Source: an uncultured Prevotella sp. (lineage in GTDB: Bacteria; Bacteroidota; Bacteroidia; Bacteroidales; Bacteroidaceae). From it: a stretch of DNA of 35,825 nucleotides. Below, piece by piece: positions 9,392 to 17,429 of this stretch. Under the pieces are notes generated by a model that was not told the DNA's origin, searched no databases, and saw only the letters and a program-made list of their open reading frames with translations. Numbering within the stretch: position 1 is the first letter of the stretch; each line of letters begins with the position of its first letter. The stretch spans positions 1-35,825 of the forward strand of contig CAJOLE010000034.1 of NCBI GenBank assembly GCA_905235325.1. The letters run 5' to 3'. A program made the position numbers and the translations under genes.

Positions 9392-9979
9392 ATGAACGTT
9401 GCAATCGTAAAATACAACGCGGGAAACATCTATTCGGTGGTGAACGCCCTGAAGCGGCTGGGGCTTGAGCCGCTGCTGACCGACGAAGCCGAGCAGCTGC
9501 AGAAGGCCGACCGCGTGCTGTTCCCCGGACAGGGCGAGGCTCGTGGAGCGATGGAATATCTGAAGGCCCGCCGGCTCGACGAAGTCATCCGCTCGCTGCA
9601 GCAGCCCGTCCTGGGCATCTGCGTAGGCCAGCAGTTGCTGTGCCGCCATTCCGAGGAGGGCGACGTCGACTGCATCGGCGTGTTCGATGCCGAGGTCAGG
9701 CGCTTCCAGCCGCAACAGCACGAGGACAAGGTGCCGTGCATGGGCTGGAACCAGCTCTACGATACGAAGTCGCCGCTGATGCAGGGCATCGAGGGCGGCT
9801 ACGTCTACTTCGTCCATTCATTCTATGTTCCCCTGTGCAACGAGACCATCGCTACGGCCGACTACATACAGCCCTACTCGGCCGCCATGCACAAGGACAA
9901 CTTCTACGCCTGCCAGTTCCACCCCGAGAAGAGCGGCCGCGTGGGCGAGCAAATCATTAAAAACTTCTTGGCATTATGA
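9392..9979 (+). CDS. hisH: Imidazole glycerol phosphate synthase glutaminase subunit HisH
   Basis: The 195-residue class I glutamine amidotransferase has nucleophile Cys77 in GICVGQQ and the catalytic His177/Glu179 in FHPEKSG. HisH hydrolyses glutamine and channels ammonia to HisF, which forms imidazole glycerol phosphate and AICAR. The ATG is directly adjacent to the purU stop, and the gene ends with an ATGA overlap into hisA. The gene order H-A-F-IE is the usual his core. The length is normal for the family. Confidence 0.96.
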   Translation: MNVAIVKYNAGNIYSVVNALKRLGLEPLLTDEAEQLQKADRVLFPGQGEARGAMEYLKARRLDEVIRSLQQPVLGICVGQQLLCRHSEEGDVDCIGVFDAEVRRFQPQQHEDKVPCMGWNQLYDTKSPLMQGIEGGYVYFVHSFYVPLCNETIATADYIQPYSAAMHKDNFYACQFHPEKSGRVGEQIIKNFLAL

Positions 9980-10713
9980 TAGAACTGATTCCCGCCATTG
10001 ACATCATCGAAGGCCAGTGTGTGCGCCTGACCAAGGGCGACTACGACCGTAAGACCGTCTACCGCGACTCCCCGGCCGAAGTAGCCCGAGAGTTCGAGCA
10101 GTTAGGCTTCAGGCGGCTGCACGTCGTCGACCTCGACGGTGCCAAGTCGAAGCACATCGTAAACAGTTCGGTGCTCAGCCGTATCACGACCGAGACCCGG
10201 CTCACCGTCGACTTCGGCGGCGGCATCAAGACCGACGAGGACATTGAGAAGGCATTCGAGTCTGGAGCCAGTATGGTAACGGTCGGTTCGATAGCCGTCA
10301 CCCAGCCCGAGCTCTTTATGGGCTGGCTCGACAAGTACGGTGCCGACCGCATGATTCTCGGTGCCGACGTGCGTAACGGCAAGATCAGCATCAACGGCTG
10401 GAAGGAGGACTCTACCGAGGACCTGCTGCCCTTCCTCCGAAAATACATTGATGCCGGTGTGAAGAACGTGCTCTGCACGGAAATATCAAAGGACGGCACG
10501 CTACAAGGCCCCGCCATCGGGCTCTACAGCGACGTGATGACGGCCTACCCGCAGCTGCACCTCATAGCCAGCGGCGGTGTCTCGTCTATCGACGACATCC
10601 GCGCCCTCGACGCAGCAGGCATCCCCGCCGTCGTCTTCGGCAAGGCCATCTACGAAGGCCGCATCGACCTTCACGAACTATTAAACAGTAAACCGCAAAT
10701 CAGTCAATCGTAA
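9976..10713 (+). CDS. hisA: Phosphoribosylformimino-5-aminoimidazole carboxamide ribotide isomerase HisA
   Basis: The 245-residue TIM-barrel isomerase converts ProFAR to PRFAR, the fourth step of histidine synthesis. The N-terminal [13 protein letters not shown] carries catalytic Asp9, and the second catalytic Asp lies in [10 protein letters not shown] (about residue 130). The duplicated half-barrel phosphate sites, GGGI near residue 77 and ASGGV near residue 195, are visible. It overlaps hisH by 4 bases. The last codons, ending in TAA 10711-10713, run through a degenerate heptamer-like stretch (see the repeat at 10682-10713) just ahead of hisF. Confidence 0.96.
   Translation: MIELIPAIDIIEGQCVRLTKGDYDRKTVYRDSPAEVAREFEQLGFRRLHVVDLDGAKSKHIVNSSVLSRITTETRLTVDFGGGIKTDEDIEKAFESGASMVTVGSIAVTQPELFMGWLDKYGADRMILGADVRNGKISINGWKEDSTEDLLPFLRKYIDAGVKNVLCTEISKDGTLQGPAIGLYSDVMTAYPQLHLIASGGVSSIDDIRALDAAGIPAVVFGKAIYEGRIDLHELLNSKPQISQS
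10682..10713 (+). repeat. Degenerate heptamer-like repeat at the hisA/hisF junction
   Basis: TAAACAG, TAAACCG, CAAATCA and GTCAATCG follow one another at the end of hisA. The same GTAAATC-like theme recurs at the rnfC/rnfD and rnfD/rnfG junctions. It is a weak repeat and may be compositional. Confidence 0.35.
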
Positions 10714-10720
10714 AACACCC

Positions 10721-11479
10721 ATGGGATTAGCTAAACGAATCATCCCCTGCCTGGACGTAAAGGACGGCGAGACCGTCAAGGGCACGAACTTCGTCAACCT
10801 GCGCTCGGCGGGCGACCCTGTGGAACTGGGAAAGACCTACAGCGAGCAGGGAGCCGACGAACTGTGCTTCTTAGACATTACCGCATCATTTGAAGGCCGC
10901 AAGACCTTTACCGAGATGGTGACGCGCGTGGCCGAGACGCTGAACATCCCCTTTACCGTCGGCGGCGGCATCAACGAGCTCAGCGACGTGGAGCGCCTGC
11001 TCTACGCCGGAGCCGACAAGGTGAGCGTCAACAGTGCTGCCATCCGCCGACCCGGGCTTATCGACGAGATTGCCGGCCGCTTCGGCAGTCAGGTGTGCGT
11101 CTGCGCCATCGATGCCCGTCTCGACGATGACGGATGGCACTGCTACCTGAAGGGCGGCCGCGAACGCACGGAGCGCGGACTCTTCGAGTGGGCGCATGAG
11201 GCTCAGGAGCGCGGTGCCGGCGAGATTCTCTTTACATCGATGAACCACGACGGCGTGAAAGAAGGCTATGCCAACGAGGCCCTGCGCCGTCTGGCCGACG
11301 ACCTGTCGATACCCATCATTGCCAGCGGCGGAGCCGGCAAGCGCGAGCACTTCCGCGATGCCTTTACGCTTGGTCACGCCGATGCCGCCCTGGCCGCCAG
11401 TGTCTTCCACTTTGGCGAGATTCCGATACCCGAACTGAAACAATATTTAAAGAACGAAGGAATAAACGTAAGATTATGA
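10721..11479 (+). CDS. hisF: Imidazole glycerol phosphate synthase cyclase subunit HisF
   Basis: The 252-residue TIM barrel is homologous to HisA. The N-terminus [18 protein letters not shown] contains the catalytic acid Asp12, and the second Asp is in [10 protein letters not shown] (about residue 131). VGGGI and ASGGAG form the phosphate-binding loops. With HisH it makes imidazole glycerol phosphate and AICAR from PRFAR and ammonia. The ATG lies 7 bases after the hisA stop. The end overlaps hisIE by 4 bases (ATGA). Confidence 0.96.
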   Translation: MGLAKRIIPCLDVKDGETVKGTNFVNLRSAGDPVELGKTYSEQGADELCFLDITASFEGRKTFTEMVTRVAETLNIPFTVGGGINELSDVERLLYAGADKVSVNSAAIRRPGLIDEIAGRFGSQVCVCAIDARLDDDGWHCYLKGGRERTERGLFEWAHEAQERGAGEILFTSMNHDGVKEGYANEALRRLADDLSIPIIASGGAGKREHFRDAFTLGHADAALAASVFHFGEIPIPELKQYLKNEGINVRL

Positions 11480-12123
11480 AAATAGACTTTGACAAGTGCG
11501 GCGGTCTCGTACCGGCCATTATACAAGACGCCAAGACCAAGAACGTCCTGATGTTGGGCTACATGAACAAGGAAGCCTACGACAAGACCGTAAAGACGAA
11601 GAAGGTAACCTTCTGGAGCCGCTCGCGAAACTGCCTGTGGACAAAGGGCGAGACCAGCGGCAACTTCCTGAACCTCGTCGACATCAAGACTGACTGCGAC
11701 AACGACACGCTGCTGGTTCGCGCAACACCCGACGGCCCTACCTGCCACAAGGGTACCGACACCTGCTGGGGCGAGGACAACGAGCAGAACCCGCTGCTCT
11801 TCCTCACCGAACTTCAGGACTTCATCAACCGCCGCCACGAGGAAATGCCCGAAGGCTCCTACACCACCTCCCTCTTCAAGGACGGCATCAACCGCATGGC
11901 CCAGAAAGTGGGCGAAGAGGCCCTCGAAGCCGTCATCGAGGCTACCAACGGCTCTAACGAGAAACTGGTCTACGAGGTCAGCGACATGATGTACCATCTC
12001 ATCGTACTGCTCACCAGCAAGGGTCTGCGCATCGAGGATGTCGCCGCCGAACTGGCCAAGCGCCACGACCCCAACTGGGACAAGAAGCGCCGCGCAGCCA
12101 AGGCGGCAGGCACAATGGAATAA
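11476..12123 (+). CDS. hisIE: Bifunctional phosphoribosyl-AMP cyclohydrolase / phosphoribosyl-ATP pyrophosphohydrolase HisIE
   Basis: The 215-residue fusion carries out steps 2 and 3 of histidine synthesis. The N-terminal HisI domain (about 1-105) has the [18 protein letters not shown] signature and the zinc-binding cysteines in [12 protein letters not shown] and [12 protein letters not shown]. The C-terminal HisE domain (about 115-215) is helical with a [11 protein letters not shown] metal-binding segment typical of MazG-like folds. It overlaps hisF by 4 bases; 17 bases separate it from ftsE. Confidence 0.96.
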   Translation: MKIDFDKCGGLVPAIIQDAKTKNVLMLGYMNKEAYDKTVKTKKVTFWSRSRNCLWTKGETSGNFLNLVDIKTDCDNDTLLVRATPDGPTCHKGTDTCWGEDNEQNPLLFLTELQDFINRRHEEMPEGSYTTSLFKDGINRMAQKVGEEALEAVIEATNGSNEKLVYEVSDMMYHLIVLLTSKGLRIEDVAAELAKRHDPNWDKKRRAAKAAGTME

Positions 12124-12140
12124 GAATTGAAGCATCGGAC

Positions 12141-12857
12141 ATGGAACTGATCACTTACAAGAACGCAAATATATGCCACGACGACGGCGACGCCGTCCTT
12201 CGCGGTGTCAACTTCCACGTGGAGGATGGCGAGTTTGTCTACCTCATAGGCAGTGTCGGCTCGGGCAAGAGTTCGCTCCTGAAGACCATCTATTGCGAGC
12301 TGGACATCGACGAAGCCGACGAAGCCACCGTTCTGGAGTACGACCTGCTGACCATCCGCCGCAAGCAGGTACAAGACCTGCGCAAGAAGATGGGCATCAT
12401 CTTCCAGGACCTGCAGCTGCTCAGCGACCGCAGCGTCTACCGCAACCTGCGCTTCGTCATGAAGGCAACGGGCTGGCGTGACAAGGAGCGCATCAACGAC
12501 CGCATCGCCGAGGTGCTCGAGCAGGTAGGCATGGCCGACAAGAAAGACCGTATGCCCCACGAGCTGTCGGGTGGCGAGCAGCAGCGCATCAGCATTGCCC
12601 GTGCCCTGCTGAACGCTCCAGAGCTCATCGTCGCCGACGAGCCCACCGCCAACCTCGACTACGAGACGGCCGACGCCATTATCCGGCTGCTGCGCGAGAT
12701 CTCGCTCCGGGGCACAGCCGTCATCCTGACCACCCACAACCGCACGCTGCTCAACAAGTATCCCGGCATCGTCTACCGCTGCAGCGACGGTCGGCTCGAA
12801 GAAGTCACCAACGACTTCAATCAGATGCAGCTGTCAGAAGAGGAGCTGAAGGACTAA
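12141..12857 (+). CDS. ftsE: FtsE-like ABC transporter ATP-binding protein
   Basis: The 238-residue ABC ATPase has Walker A GSVGSGKSS (37-45), Q-loop IIFQDLQLL, signature LSGGEQQR (about 142-149), Walker B LIVADEPT and the H-loop TTHN. The sequence is most like FtsE, the ATPase that works with the membrane protein FtsX to activate cell-wall hydrolases during division. No ftsX is present in the window, so the partner must be elsewhere, and another MacB/LolD-type role is the alternative. It sits between the his genes and lysC. The last base of its TAA stop is the first base of the 8-bp repeat array. Confidence 0.85.
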   Translation: MELITYKNANICHDDGDAVLRGVNFHVEDGEFVYLIGSVGSGKSSLLKTIYCELDIDEADEATVLEYDLLTIRRKQVQDLRKKMGIIFQDLQLLSDRSVYRNLRFVMKATGWRDKERINDRIAEVLEQVGMADKKDRMPHELSGGEQQRISIARALLNAPELIVADEPTANLDYETADAIIRLLREISLRGTAVILTTHNRTLLNKYPGIVYRCSDGRLEEVTNDFNQMQLSEEELKD

Positions 12858-13008
12858 CTTCGAGACATCGAAACTTCGAAACTTCGAAACTTCGAAACAT
12901 CGAGACATCGAAACATCGAGACTTCGAAACATCGAAACATCGAAACTTCGAAACATCGAAACATCGAGACATCGAAACATCGAAACATCGAAACAACGAA
13001 ACAACGAA
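12857..13008 (+). repeat. Tandem array of 19 octamers (ACATCGAA type) upstream of lysC
   Basis: Nineteen consecutive 8-bp units run from the last base of the ftsE stop codon to 13008. The dominant forms are ACATCGAA and ACTTCGAA; ACATCGAG, ACTTCGAG and ACAACGAA also occur, so variation is confined to positions 3, 4 and 8 of the unit. The array is followed by an A-rich stretch and the lysC ATG at 13024. It is homologous in unit and orientation to the array before rnfA. An 8-bp period is not a multiple of three and leaves the strand open in several frames, but no coding role is evident. Confidence 0.95.
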
Positions 13009-13023
13009 AAATAAAAAAAAACT

Positions 13024-14343
13024 ATGAAAGTAATGAAATTCGGCGGCACCTCCGTAGGCTCGCCGCAAAGAATGAAGGAAGTAACGCAGCTCGTCACAAA
13101 GTCGGGCGAGCCCGTCTTCGTCGTACTCTCGGCCATGTCGGGAACCACCAACTCGCTGGTCGAAATTTCTGACTACCTCTACAAGAAGAACGCCGACGGT
13201 GCCAACGAGGTCATCAACCGGCTGGAGGCCAATTACATGAAGCACGTCGAGGAACTGTACACACAGGACGACACGAAGCAGGCCACCCGCGACTTCCTGA
13301 AGGAGGAATTCAACTTCCTCCGCTCGTTCACCAAGGAAATCTTCACCTCGTTCGAGGAGAAGGCCATCGTCGCCCAGGGCGAGATGATGTCAACCAACAT
13401 GGTGGTGAACTACATGAAGGAGCAGGGCATCAAGGCCGTGCTGCTCAACGCCCTCGACTTCATGCGTACCGACAAGAACGCCGAGCCCGACCCCGTCTAT
13501 ATCAAGGAGAAGCTGCAGGCCGTCATGCAGGAGAACGAGGGCCAGCAGGTGTACATCACCCAGGGCTTCATCTGCCGCAACGCCTACGGCGAGGTCGACA
13601 ACCTGCAGCGCGGCGGCTCCGACTACACCGCCTCGCTCATCGGTGCTGCACTGAACGCCGAAGAGATACAGATCTGGACCGACATCGACGGTATGCACAA
13701 CAACGACCCGCGCGTCGTCGACAAGACGCAGCCCGTCCACCAGCTGCAGTTCGAGGAGGCTGCCGAGCTGGCCTACTTCGGAGCCAAGATCCTGCACCCG
13801 ACGTGTGTGCAGCCCGCCAAGTACGCCGGCATTCCCGTCCGCCTGCTGAACACGATGAACCCCGACGCCGAGGGCACCATCATCTCAAACCAGACGGAGT
13901 ACGGCAAGATCAAGGCCGTCGCCGCCAAGGACAACATCATTGCCATCAAGATCAAGTCGTCGCGAATGCTACTGGCTACCGGCTTCCTGCGCAAGGTCTT
14001 CGAGATCTTCGAGAGCTACCAGACGCCTATCGACATGGTCTGCACTTCCGAGGTCGGCGTCTCGATGTCAATCGACAACTCCTCACACCTCGGCGAGATT
14101 GTCGACGAGCTGAAGAAGTACGGCACCGTCACCGTCGACACCGGCATGTGCATCATCTGCGTCGTCGGCGACCTCGACTGGTCGAACATCGGATTCGAGA
14201 CCCGCGTCATGGATGCACTGAAGAACATCCCCGTGCGCATGATCAGCTACGGCGGCTCCAACTACAACATCTCGTTCCTCATCAAGGAGGAAGACAAGCG
14301 CCGCGCACTCCAGAGCCTAAGCGACAACCTGTTTAATTCATAA
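13024..14343 (+). CDS. lysC: Aspartate kinase (monofunctional)
   Basis: The 439-residue protein starts with the aspartokinase signature KFGGTSVG (residues 5-12) and has the substrate-binding RGGSDYTASL segment near residue 200. Two C-terminal ACT domains (about 300-439, with GVSMSIDNS) provide amino-acid feedback. It phosphorylates aspartate, the entry step to lysine, diaminopimelate, threonine and methionine. There is no homoserine dehydrogenase domain. The ATG at 13024 was kept; a second ATG three codons on would lose nothing conserved. The only upstream feature is the octamer array, with no lysine-riboswitch-like structure. lysA follows after 6 bases. Confidence 0.95.
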   Translation: MKVMKFGGTSVGSPQRMKEVTQLVTKSGEPVFVVLSAMSGTTNSLVEISDYLYKKNADGANEVINRLEANYMKHVEELYTQDDTKQATRDFLKEEFNFLRSFTKEIFTSFEEKAIVAQGEMMSTNMVVNYMKEQGIKAVLLNALDFMRTDKNAEPDPVYIKEKLQAVMQENEGQQVYITQGFICRNAYGEVDNLQRGGSDYTASLIGAALNAEEIQIWTDIDGMHNNDPRVVDKTQPVHQLQFEEAAELAYFGAKILHPTCVQPAKYAGIPVRLLNTMNPDAEGTIISNQTEYGKIKAVAAKDNIIAIKIKSSRMLLATGFLRKVFEIFESYQTPIDMVCTSEVGVSMSIDNSSHLGEIVDELKKYGTVTVDTGMCIICVVGDLDWSNIGFETRVMDALKNIPVRMISYGGSNYNISFLIKEEDKRRALQSLSDNLFNS

Positions 14344-14349
14344 CGACAG

Positions 14350-15507
14350 ATGAAAGGAAACTTCCCCGTAGAGCGGTTCCAGCAGATTCAGACACCGTTC
14401 TACTACTACGACACAGAACTGCTCAGACAGACTCTGCACGCCATCAACGCCGAGATCAGCCGCCATGAGGGGTGGCACGTCCACTACGCCGTCAAGGCCA
14501 ACGTCAACCCACGCCTGCTCACCATCATCCGCGAGGCAGGACTGGGGGCCGACTGCGTCAGCGGCGGCGAGATCGAGGCCTGCGTCAACGCCGGCTTCCC
14601 CGGCTCGAAGATTGTATTCGCCGGCGTCGGCAAGGCCGACTGGGAAATCAACATCGGCCTCGACCGCGACATCTTCTGTTTCAACGTCGAGAGCATTCCC
14701 GAGCTCGAAGTCATCAACGAGCTGGCAGCAGCCAAGGGCAAGGTGGCCCGCGTGGCCTTCCGACTGAATCCCAACGTCGGTGCCCATACCCACGCCAACA
14801 TCACCACAGGCCTGGCCGAGAACAAGTTCGGCATCGCCATGCGCGACATGGTGCCCGTCATCGAGCACGCCAGCCAGCTGAAGAACGTACAGGTCGTCGG
14901 ACTACACTTCCACATCGGCAGCCAGATTCTCGACATGGGCGACTTCCAGGCTCTCTGCAACCGCATCAACGAACTGCAGGACGAGCTCGAACGCCACCAC
15001 ATCAGCGTGGAGCACATCAATGTGGGCGGTGGCCTCGGCATCGACTACGAGCACCCCAACCGCGTGCCCATCCCCGACTTCAAGGCATACTTCGACACCT
15101 ACGCCCGAAAGCTGAAGCTGCGCCCCGGACAGACGCTCCACTTCGAGCTGGGGCGCGCCGTCGTGGCCCAGTGCGGCACGCTCATCGCGCGTACCTTATT
15201 TATTAAAAAGGGAGCCGTCAAGCAGTTCGCCATCGTCGATGCAGGCTTCACCGACCTCATCCGCCCCGCCCTCTATCAGGCCTATCACAAGATTGAGAAC
15301 ATCAGCAGCGACGAGCCGGCAGAAACCTACGACGTCGTCGGACCTATCTGCGAGTCGACCGACGTCTTTGCCAAGCAGGTCGACCTCAACCGCACCAGCC
15401 GCGGCGACCTGCTGGCCATCCGCTCGGCCGGAGCCTACGGCGAAATCATGGCCTCACAGTACAACTGCCGCCGACTGCCCCAGGCCCACACCAGCGACGA
15501 GTTCTGA
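14350..15507 (+). CDS. lysA: Diaminopimelate decarboxylase
   Basis: The 385-residue fold-type III PLP enzyme has the PLP-binding Lys49 in HYAVKAN, the HIGSQI motif near residue 185, the glycine-rich GGGLGIDY phosphate site and the C-terminal GPICESTDVF segment with the active-site Cys from the second subunit. It decarboxylates meso-diaminopimelate to lysine. It is 6 bases downstream of lysC, and its stop directly abuts the next ATG. The pairing lysC-lysA puts first and last steps of lysine synthesis together. Confidence 0.96.
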   Translation: MKGNFPVERFQQIQTPFYYYDTELLRQTLHAINAEISRHEGWHVHYAVKANVNPRLLTIIREAGLGADCVSGGEIEACVNAGFPGSKIVFAGVGKADWEINIGLDRDIFCFNVESIPELEVINELAAAKGKVARVAFRLNPNVGAHTHANITTGLAENKFGIAMRDMVPVIEHASQLKNVQVVGLHFHIGSQILDMGDFQALCNRINELQDELERHHISVEHINVGGGLGIDYEHPNRVPIPDFKAYFDTYARKLKLRPGQTLHFELGRAVVAQCGTLIARTLFIKKGAVKQFAIVDAGFTDLIRPALYQAYHKIENISSDEPAETYDVVGPICESTDVFAKQVDLNRTSRGDLLAIRSAGAYGEIMASQYNCRRLPQAHTSDEF

Positions 15508-16320
15508 ATGGCCGTCATCGAGATAACATCACTGACAGATCCGGGCATCGAGGTGTTCAGCACCCTGACCGAAGCACAGCTGCGCAACCGGCTCGAACCC
15601 GCCAAGGGCATCTTCATTGCTGAAAGCCCGAAGGTCATCAGCGTGGCGCTCGACGCCGGCTACCAGCCCACAGCACTGCTCTGCGAGCGTCGCCACATCG
15701 AGGGCGACGCGCGCACCATCATTCAGCGCTGTGGCGACATCCCCGTCTATACGGGCACGAGGGCGCTGCTCGAGCAGCTGACGGGCTACACACTGACGCG
15801 AGGCGTGCTCTGCGCCATGCGACGGCCGGTGCCGAGACCCGTCCCGGACGTCTGCCGCGAGGCGCGCCGCGTGGCAGTCATCGACGGCGTCGTCGACACC
15901 ACCAACATCGGCGCCATCTTCCGCTCGGCAGCCGCACTGGGCATAGATGCCGTACTGCTCACCCGCTCGTCGTGCGACCCGCTGAACCGCCGCGCCGTCC
16001 GCGTCTCTATGGGCAGCGTCTTCCTGATGCCCTGGACGTGGCTCGACGACCCCGTCAGCAGTCTCAGCGACTTAGGGTTCCAGACCGCCGCCATGGCCCT
16101 CACCGACGACAGCATACCCCTCGACGACCCACGGCTGAAGACCGTCGACCGTCTGGCCGTCATCCTCGGCACCGAGGGCGACGGCCTCGCCCGGGAAACC
16201 ATCCTGGCCGCCGACTACGTGGTGCGCATCCCCATGTCCCACCACGTCGACTCACTCAACGTCGCGGCCGCCTCGGCCGTCGCCTTCTGGGAGTTGAGGG
16301 CTGCGCCTCAGCCGGGCTGA
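15508..16320 (+). CDS. SpoU/TrmH family RNA 2'-O-methyltransferase
   Basis: The 270-residue protein has an N-terminal substrate-binding region (about 15-110) and a SPOUT methyltransferase domain with the three family motifs: NIGAIFRSAAALG (133-145), LGTEGDGL (220-227) and IPMSHHVDSLNVAAASAV (241-258). Such enzymes methylate ribose 2'-OH of tRNA or rRNA using SAM; the target nucleotide cannot be told from sequence alone. The ATG is adjacent to the lysA stop, so it is the last gene of the run. The composite intergenic element begins about 20 bases after its stop. Confidence 0.9.
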   Translation: MAVIEITSLTDPGIEVFSTLTEAQLRNRLEPAKGIFIAESPKVISVALDAGYQPTALLCERRHIEGDARTIIQRCGDIPVYTGTRALLEQLTGYTLTRGVLCAMRRPVPRPVPDVCREARRVAVIDGVVDTTNIGAIFRSAAALGIDAVLLTRSSCDPLNRRAVRVSMGSVFLMPWTWLDDPVSSLSDLGFQTAAMALTDDSIPLDDPRLKTVDRLAVILGTEGDGLARETILAADYVVRIPMSHHVDSLNVAAASAVAFWELRAAPQPG

Positions 16321-16341
16321 ACTCCGGGCTGACACACCCAA

Positions 16342-16672
16342 GGAGCGGCACCTTTTGCGCAAAACCCGACACGTCTTGCCCAAAAGGCGCCGCCTTTCAT
16401 TCAATACCCGCCGCCTTTTATCCGAAACCCGGCAATTTCTGAACATTCGACGTCACTGAATCTTCAACCGCTGCCAGCTGCCAAGGTGTAGGGTCAGGTG
16501 TCGGTTCGAAGTCTCTGACTGGCCTGTCGGCCTCCATTACGGCCTGTTCCTTGATGCCTTGTCCGTATATATATAGTTGCTATTTGTACTTTTTATCCTA
16601 CACTTCCTACACTTCCTACACCTAAAAAATTCGGGCAGGTGTAGGAAGTGTAGGAAGTGTAGGATGTCTCCT
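16342..16672. repeat. Composite intergenic repeat element, copy A
   Basis: This element occupies the 406-base gap between the convergent SpoU and rnfA genes. From left to right it has about five degenerate units of roughly 21 bp resembling AAAACCCGCCGCCTTTTGCCC (16342-16444), a GTGTAGG-rich segment (16483-16508), an AT-rich TATATA stretch, the string GTACTTTTTATCC, and a perfect 29-bp inverted repeat (16595-16665). Copy B at 29226-29511 shows the same modules in the same order, orientation and nearly the same spacing (112 versus 109 bases from the GTGTAGG segment to the stem). I recognise no named family. Confidence 0.85.
16595..16665. repeat. Perfect 29-bp inverted repeat (copy A stem)
   Basis: The left arm 16595-16623 is the exact reverse complement of 16637-16665, with a 13-base loop. 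Each arm contains repeated CCTACACTT units. The stem could fold in RNA from either strand and lies between two convergent 3' ends, so it may terminate or protect both transcripts; it has no strong flanking T-run on the right. Confidence 0.9.
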
Positions 16673-16726
16673 GCTAATGACAATTATATGTCGAGCAAGG
16701 CTGATGGGCAAGATGACGACGCTCAC

Positions 16727-17329
16727 TCAGTCGAGGCCGAAGAGAGCCTTGAGACCGCCGTCGACACCCGAGAAGCCCATGAAGGCGAGGGAGAGCAGAC
16801 CGGCTGAGAGCATGACGATGGCCATGCCCTGCATACCCTTGGGAATACGCACCAGCTCTAACTGCTCGCGAATGCCGGCAAAGACGACGAGGGCGAGGCC
16901 GAAGCCGACGGCCGTCGAGAAGGCGTAGACGACAGACTGCAGCAGCGAGAAGTCCTTCTGGATGACAAGGATGGCCACGCCGAGGACGGCGCAGTTGGTG
17001 GTGATGAGCGGCAGGAAGATGCCAAGGGCCTGATAGAGCGCGGGCGACACCTTCTTGAGCACGATCTCGACCATCTGCACCAGCGAGGCGATGACGAGGA
17101 TGAAGGCGATGGTCTGCAGATACTGCAGGCCGAAGGGGTCGAGGAGGTAGTGCTGCACGAGCCACGTGACGATGGTGGCCAGCGTGAGCACGAAGGCCAC
17201 GGCGGCCGACATGCCGAGCGAGGTGTCGATCTTCTTCGAGACACCAAGGAACGGGCAGATGCCGAGGAACTGTGACAACACGATGTTGTTCACGAAGATG
17301 GCTGAGATGAAAATCAGGATATATTCCAT
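16727..17329 (-). CDS. rnfA: Ion-translocating oxidoreductase subunit RnfA
   Basis: The 200-residue integral membrane protein has six predicted spans. It carries the RnfA/NqrE hallmarks: FVNNIVLSQFLGICPFLGVSKK at the N-terminus, LPLITTNCAVLG near the middle and LAFMGFSG near the end. The two Cys motifs (GICPF and TTNCA) coordinate the membrane-embedded iron-sulfur cluster in the complex. RnfA is part of the ferredoxin:NAD+ oxidoreductase that pumps ions. The frame stays open upstream through the octamer array to 17491, but the family N-terminus begins at ATG 17329, 4 bases after the last octamer. It is the last gene of the operon. Confidence 0.96.
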   Translation of the reverse strand: MEYILIFISAIFVNNIVLSQFLGICPFLGVSKKIDTSLGMSAAVAFVLTLATIVTWLVQHYLLDPFGLQYLQTIAFILVIASLVQMVEIVLKKVSPALYQALGIFLPLITTNCAVLGVAILVIQKDFSLLQSVVYAFSTAVGFGLALVVFAGIREQLELVRIPKGMQGMAIVMLSAGLLSLAFMGFSGVDGGLKALFGLD

Positions 17330-17333
17330 AGTC

Positions 17334-17421
17334 TTTCGATGTTTCGATATTTCGATGTTTCGATATTTCGATGTTTCGTCGTTTCGATTTTTCGATGTTT
17401 CGATTTTTCGTCGCTTCGATT
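17334..17421 (-). repeat. Tandem array of 11 octamers (ACATCGAA type) between rnfE and rnfA
   Basis: Eleven 8-bp units, read on the minus strand as CATCGAAA or TATCGAAA with ATTCGAAG, AATCGAAA and CGACGAAA variants, fill most of the gap between the rnfE stop (17430) and the rnfA ATG (17329). Orientation relative to transcription and the CGAA core match the lysC array, and both arrays end close to an ACTATG start context. Confidence 0.93.
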
Positions 17422-17429
17422 CTGCGCGA

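Noticed and set aside
12857..13008. CRISPR array
   Set aside because: The octamers are directly tandem with no spacers, and no cas genes are present.
12858..13023. Lysine riboswitch before lysC
   Set aside because: The leader consists of the octamer array and an A-tract; none of the conserved L-box helices or loops can be built from it.
12834..13151. Minus-strand frame with repeated FDVSMFRC-type peptide
   Set aside because: It arises from translating the 8-bp array (24-base super-period) and runs antisense into lysC; no start signal.
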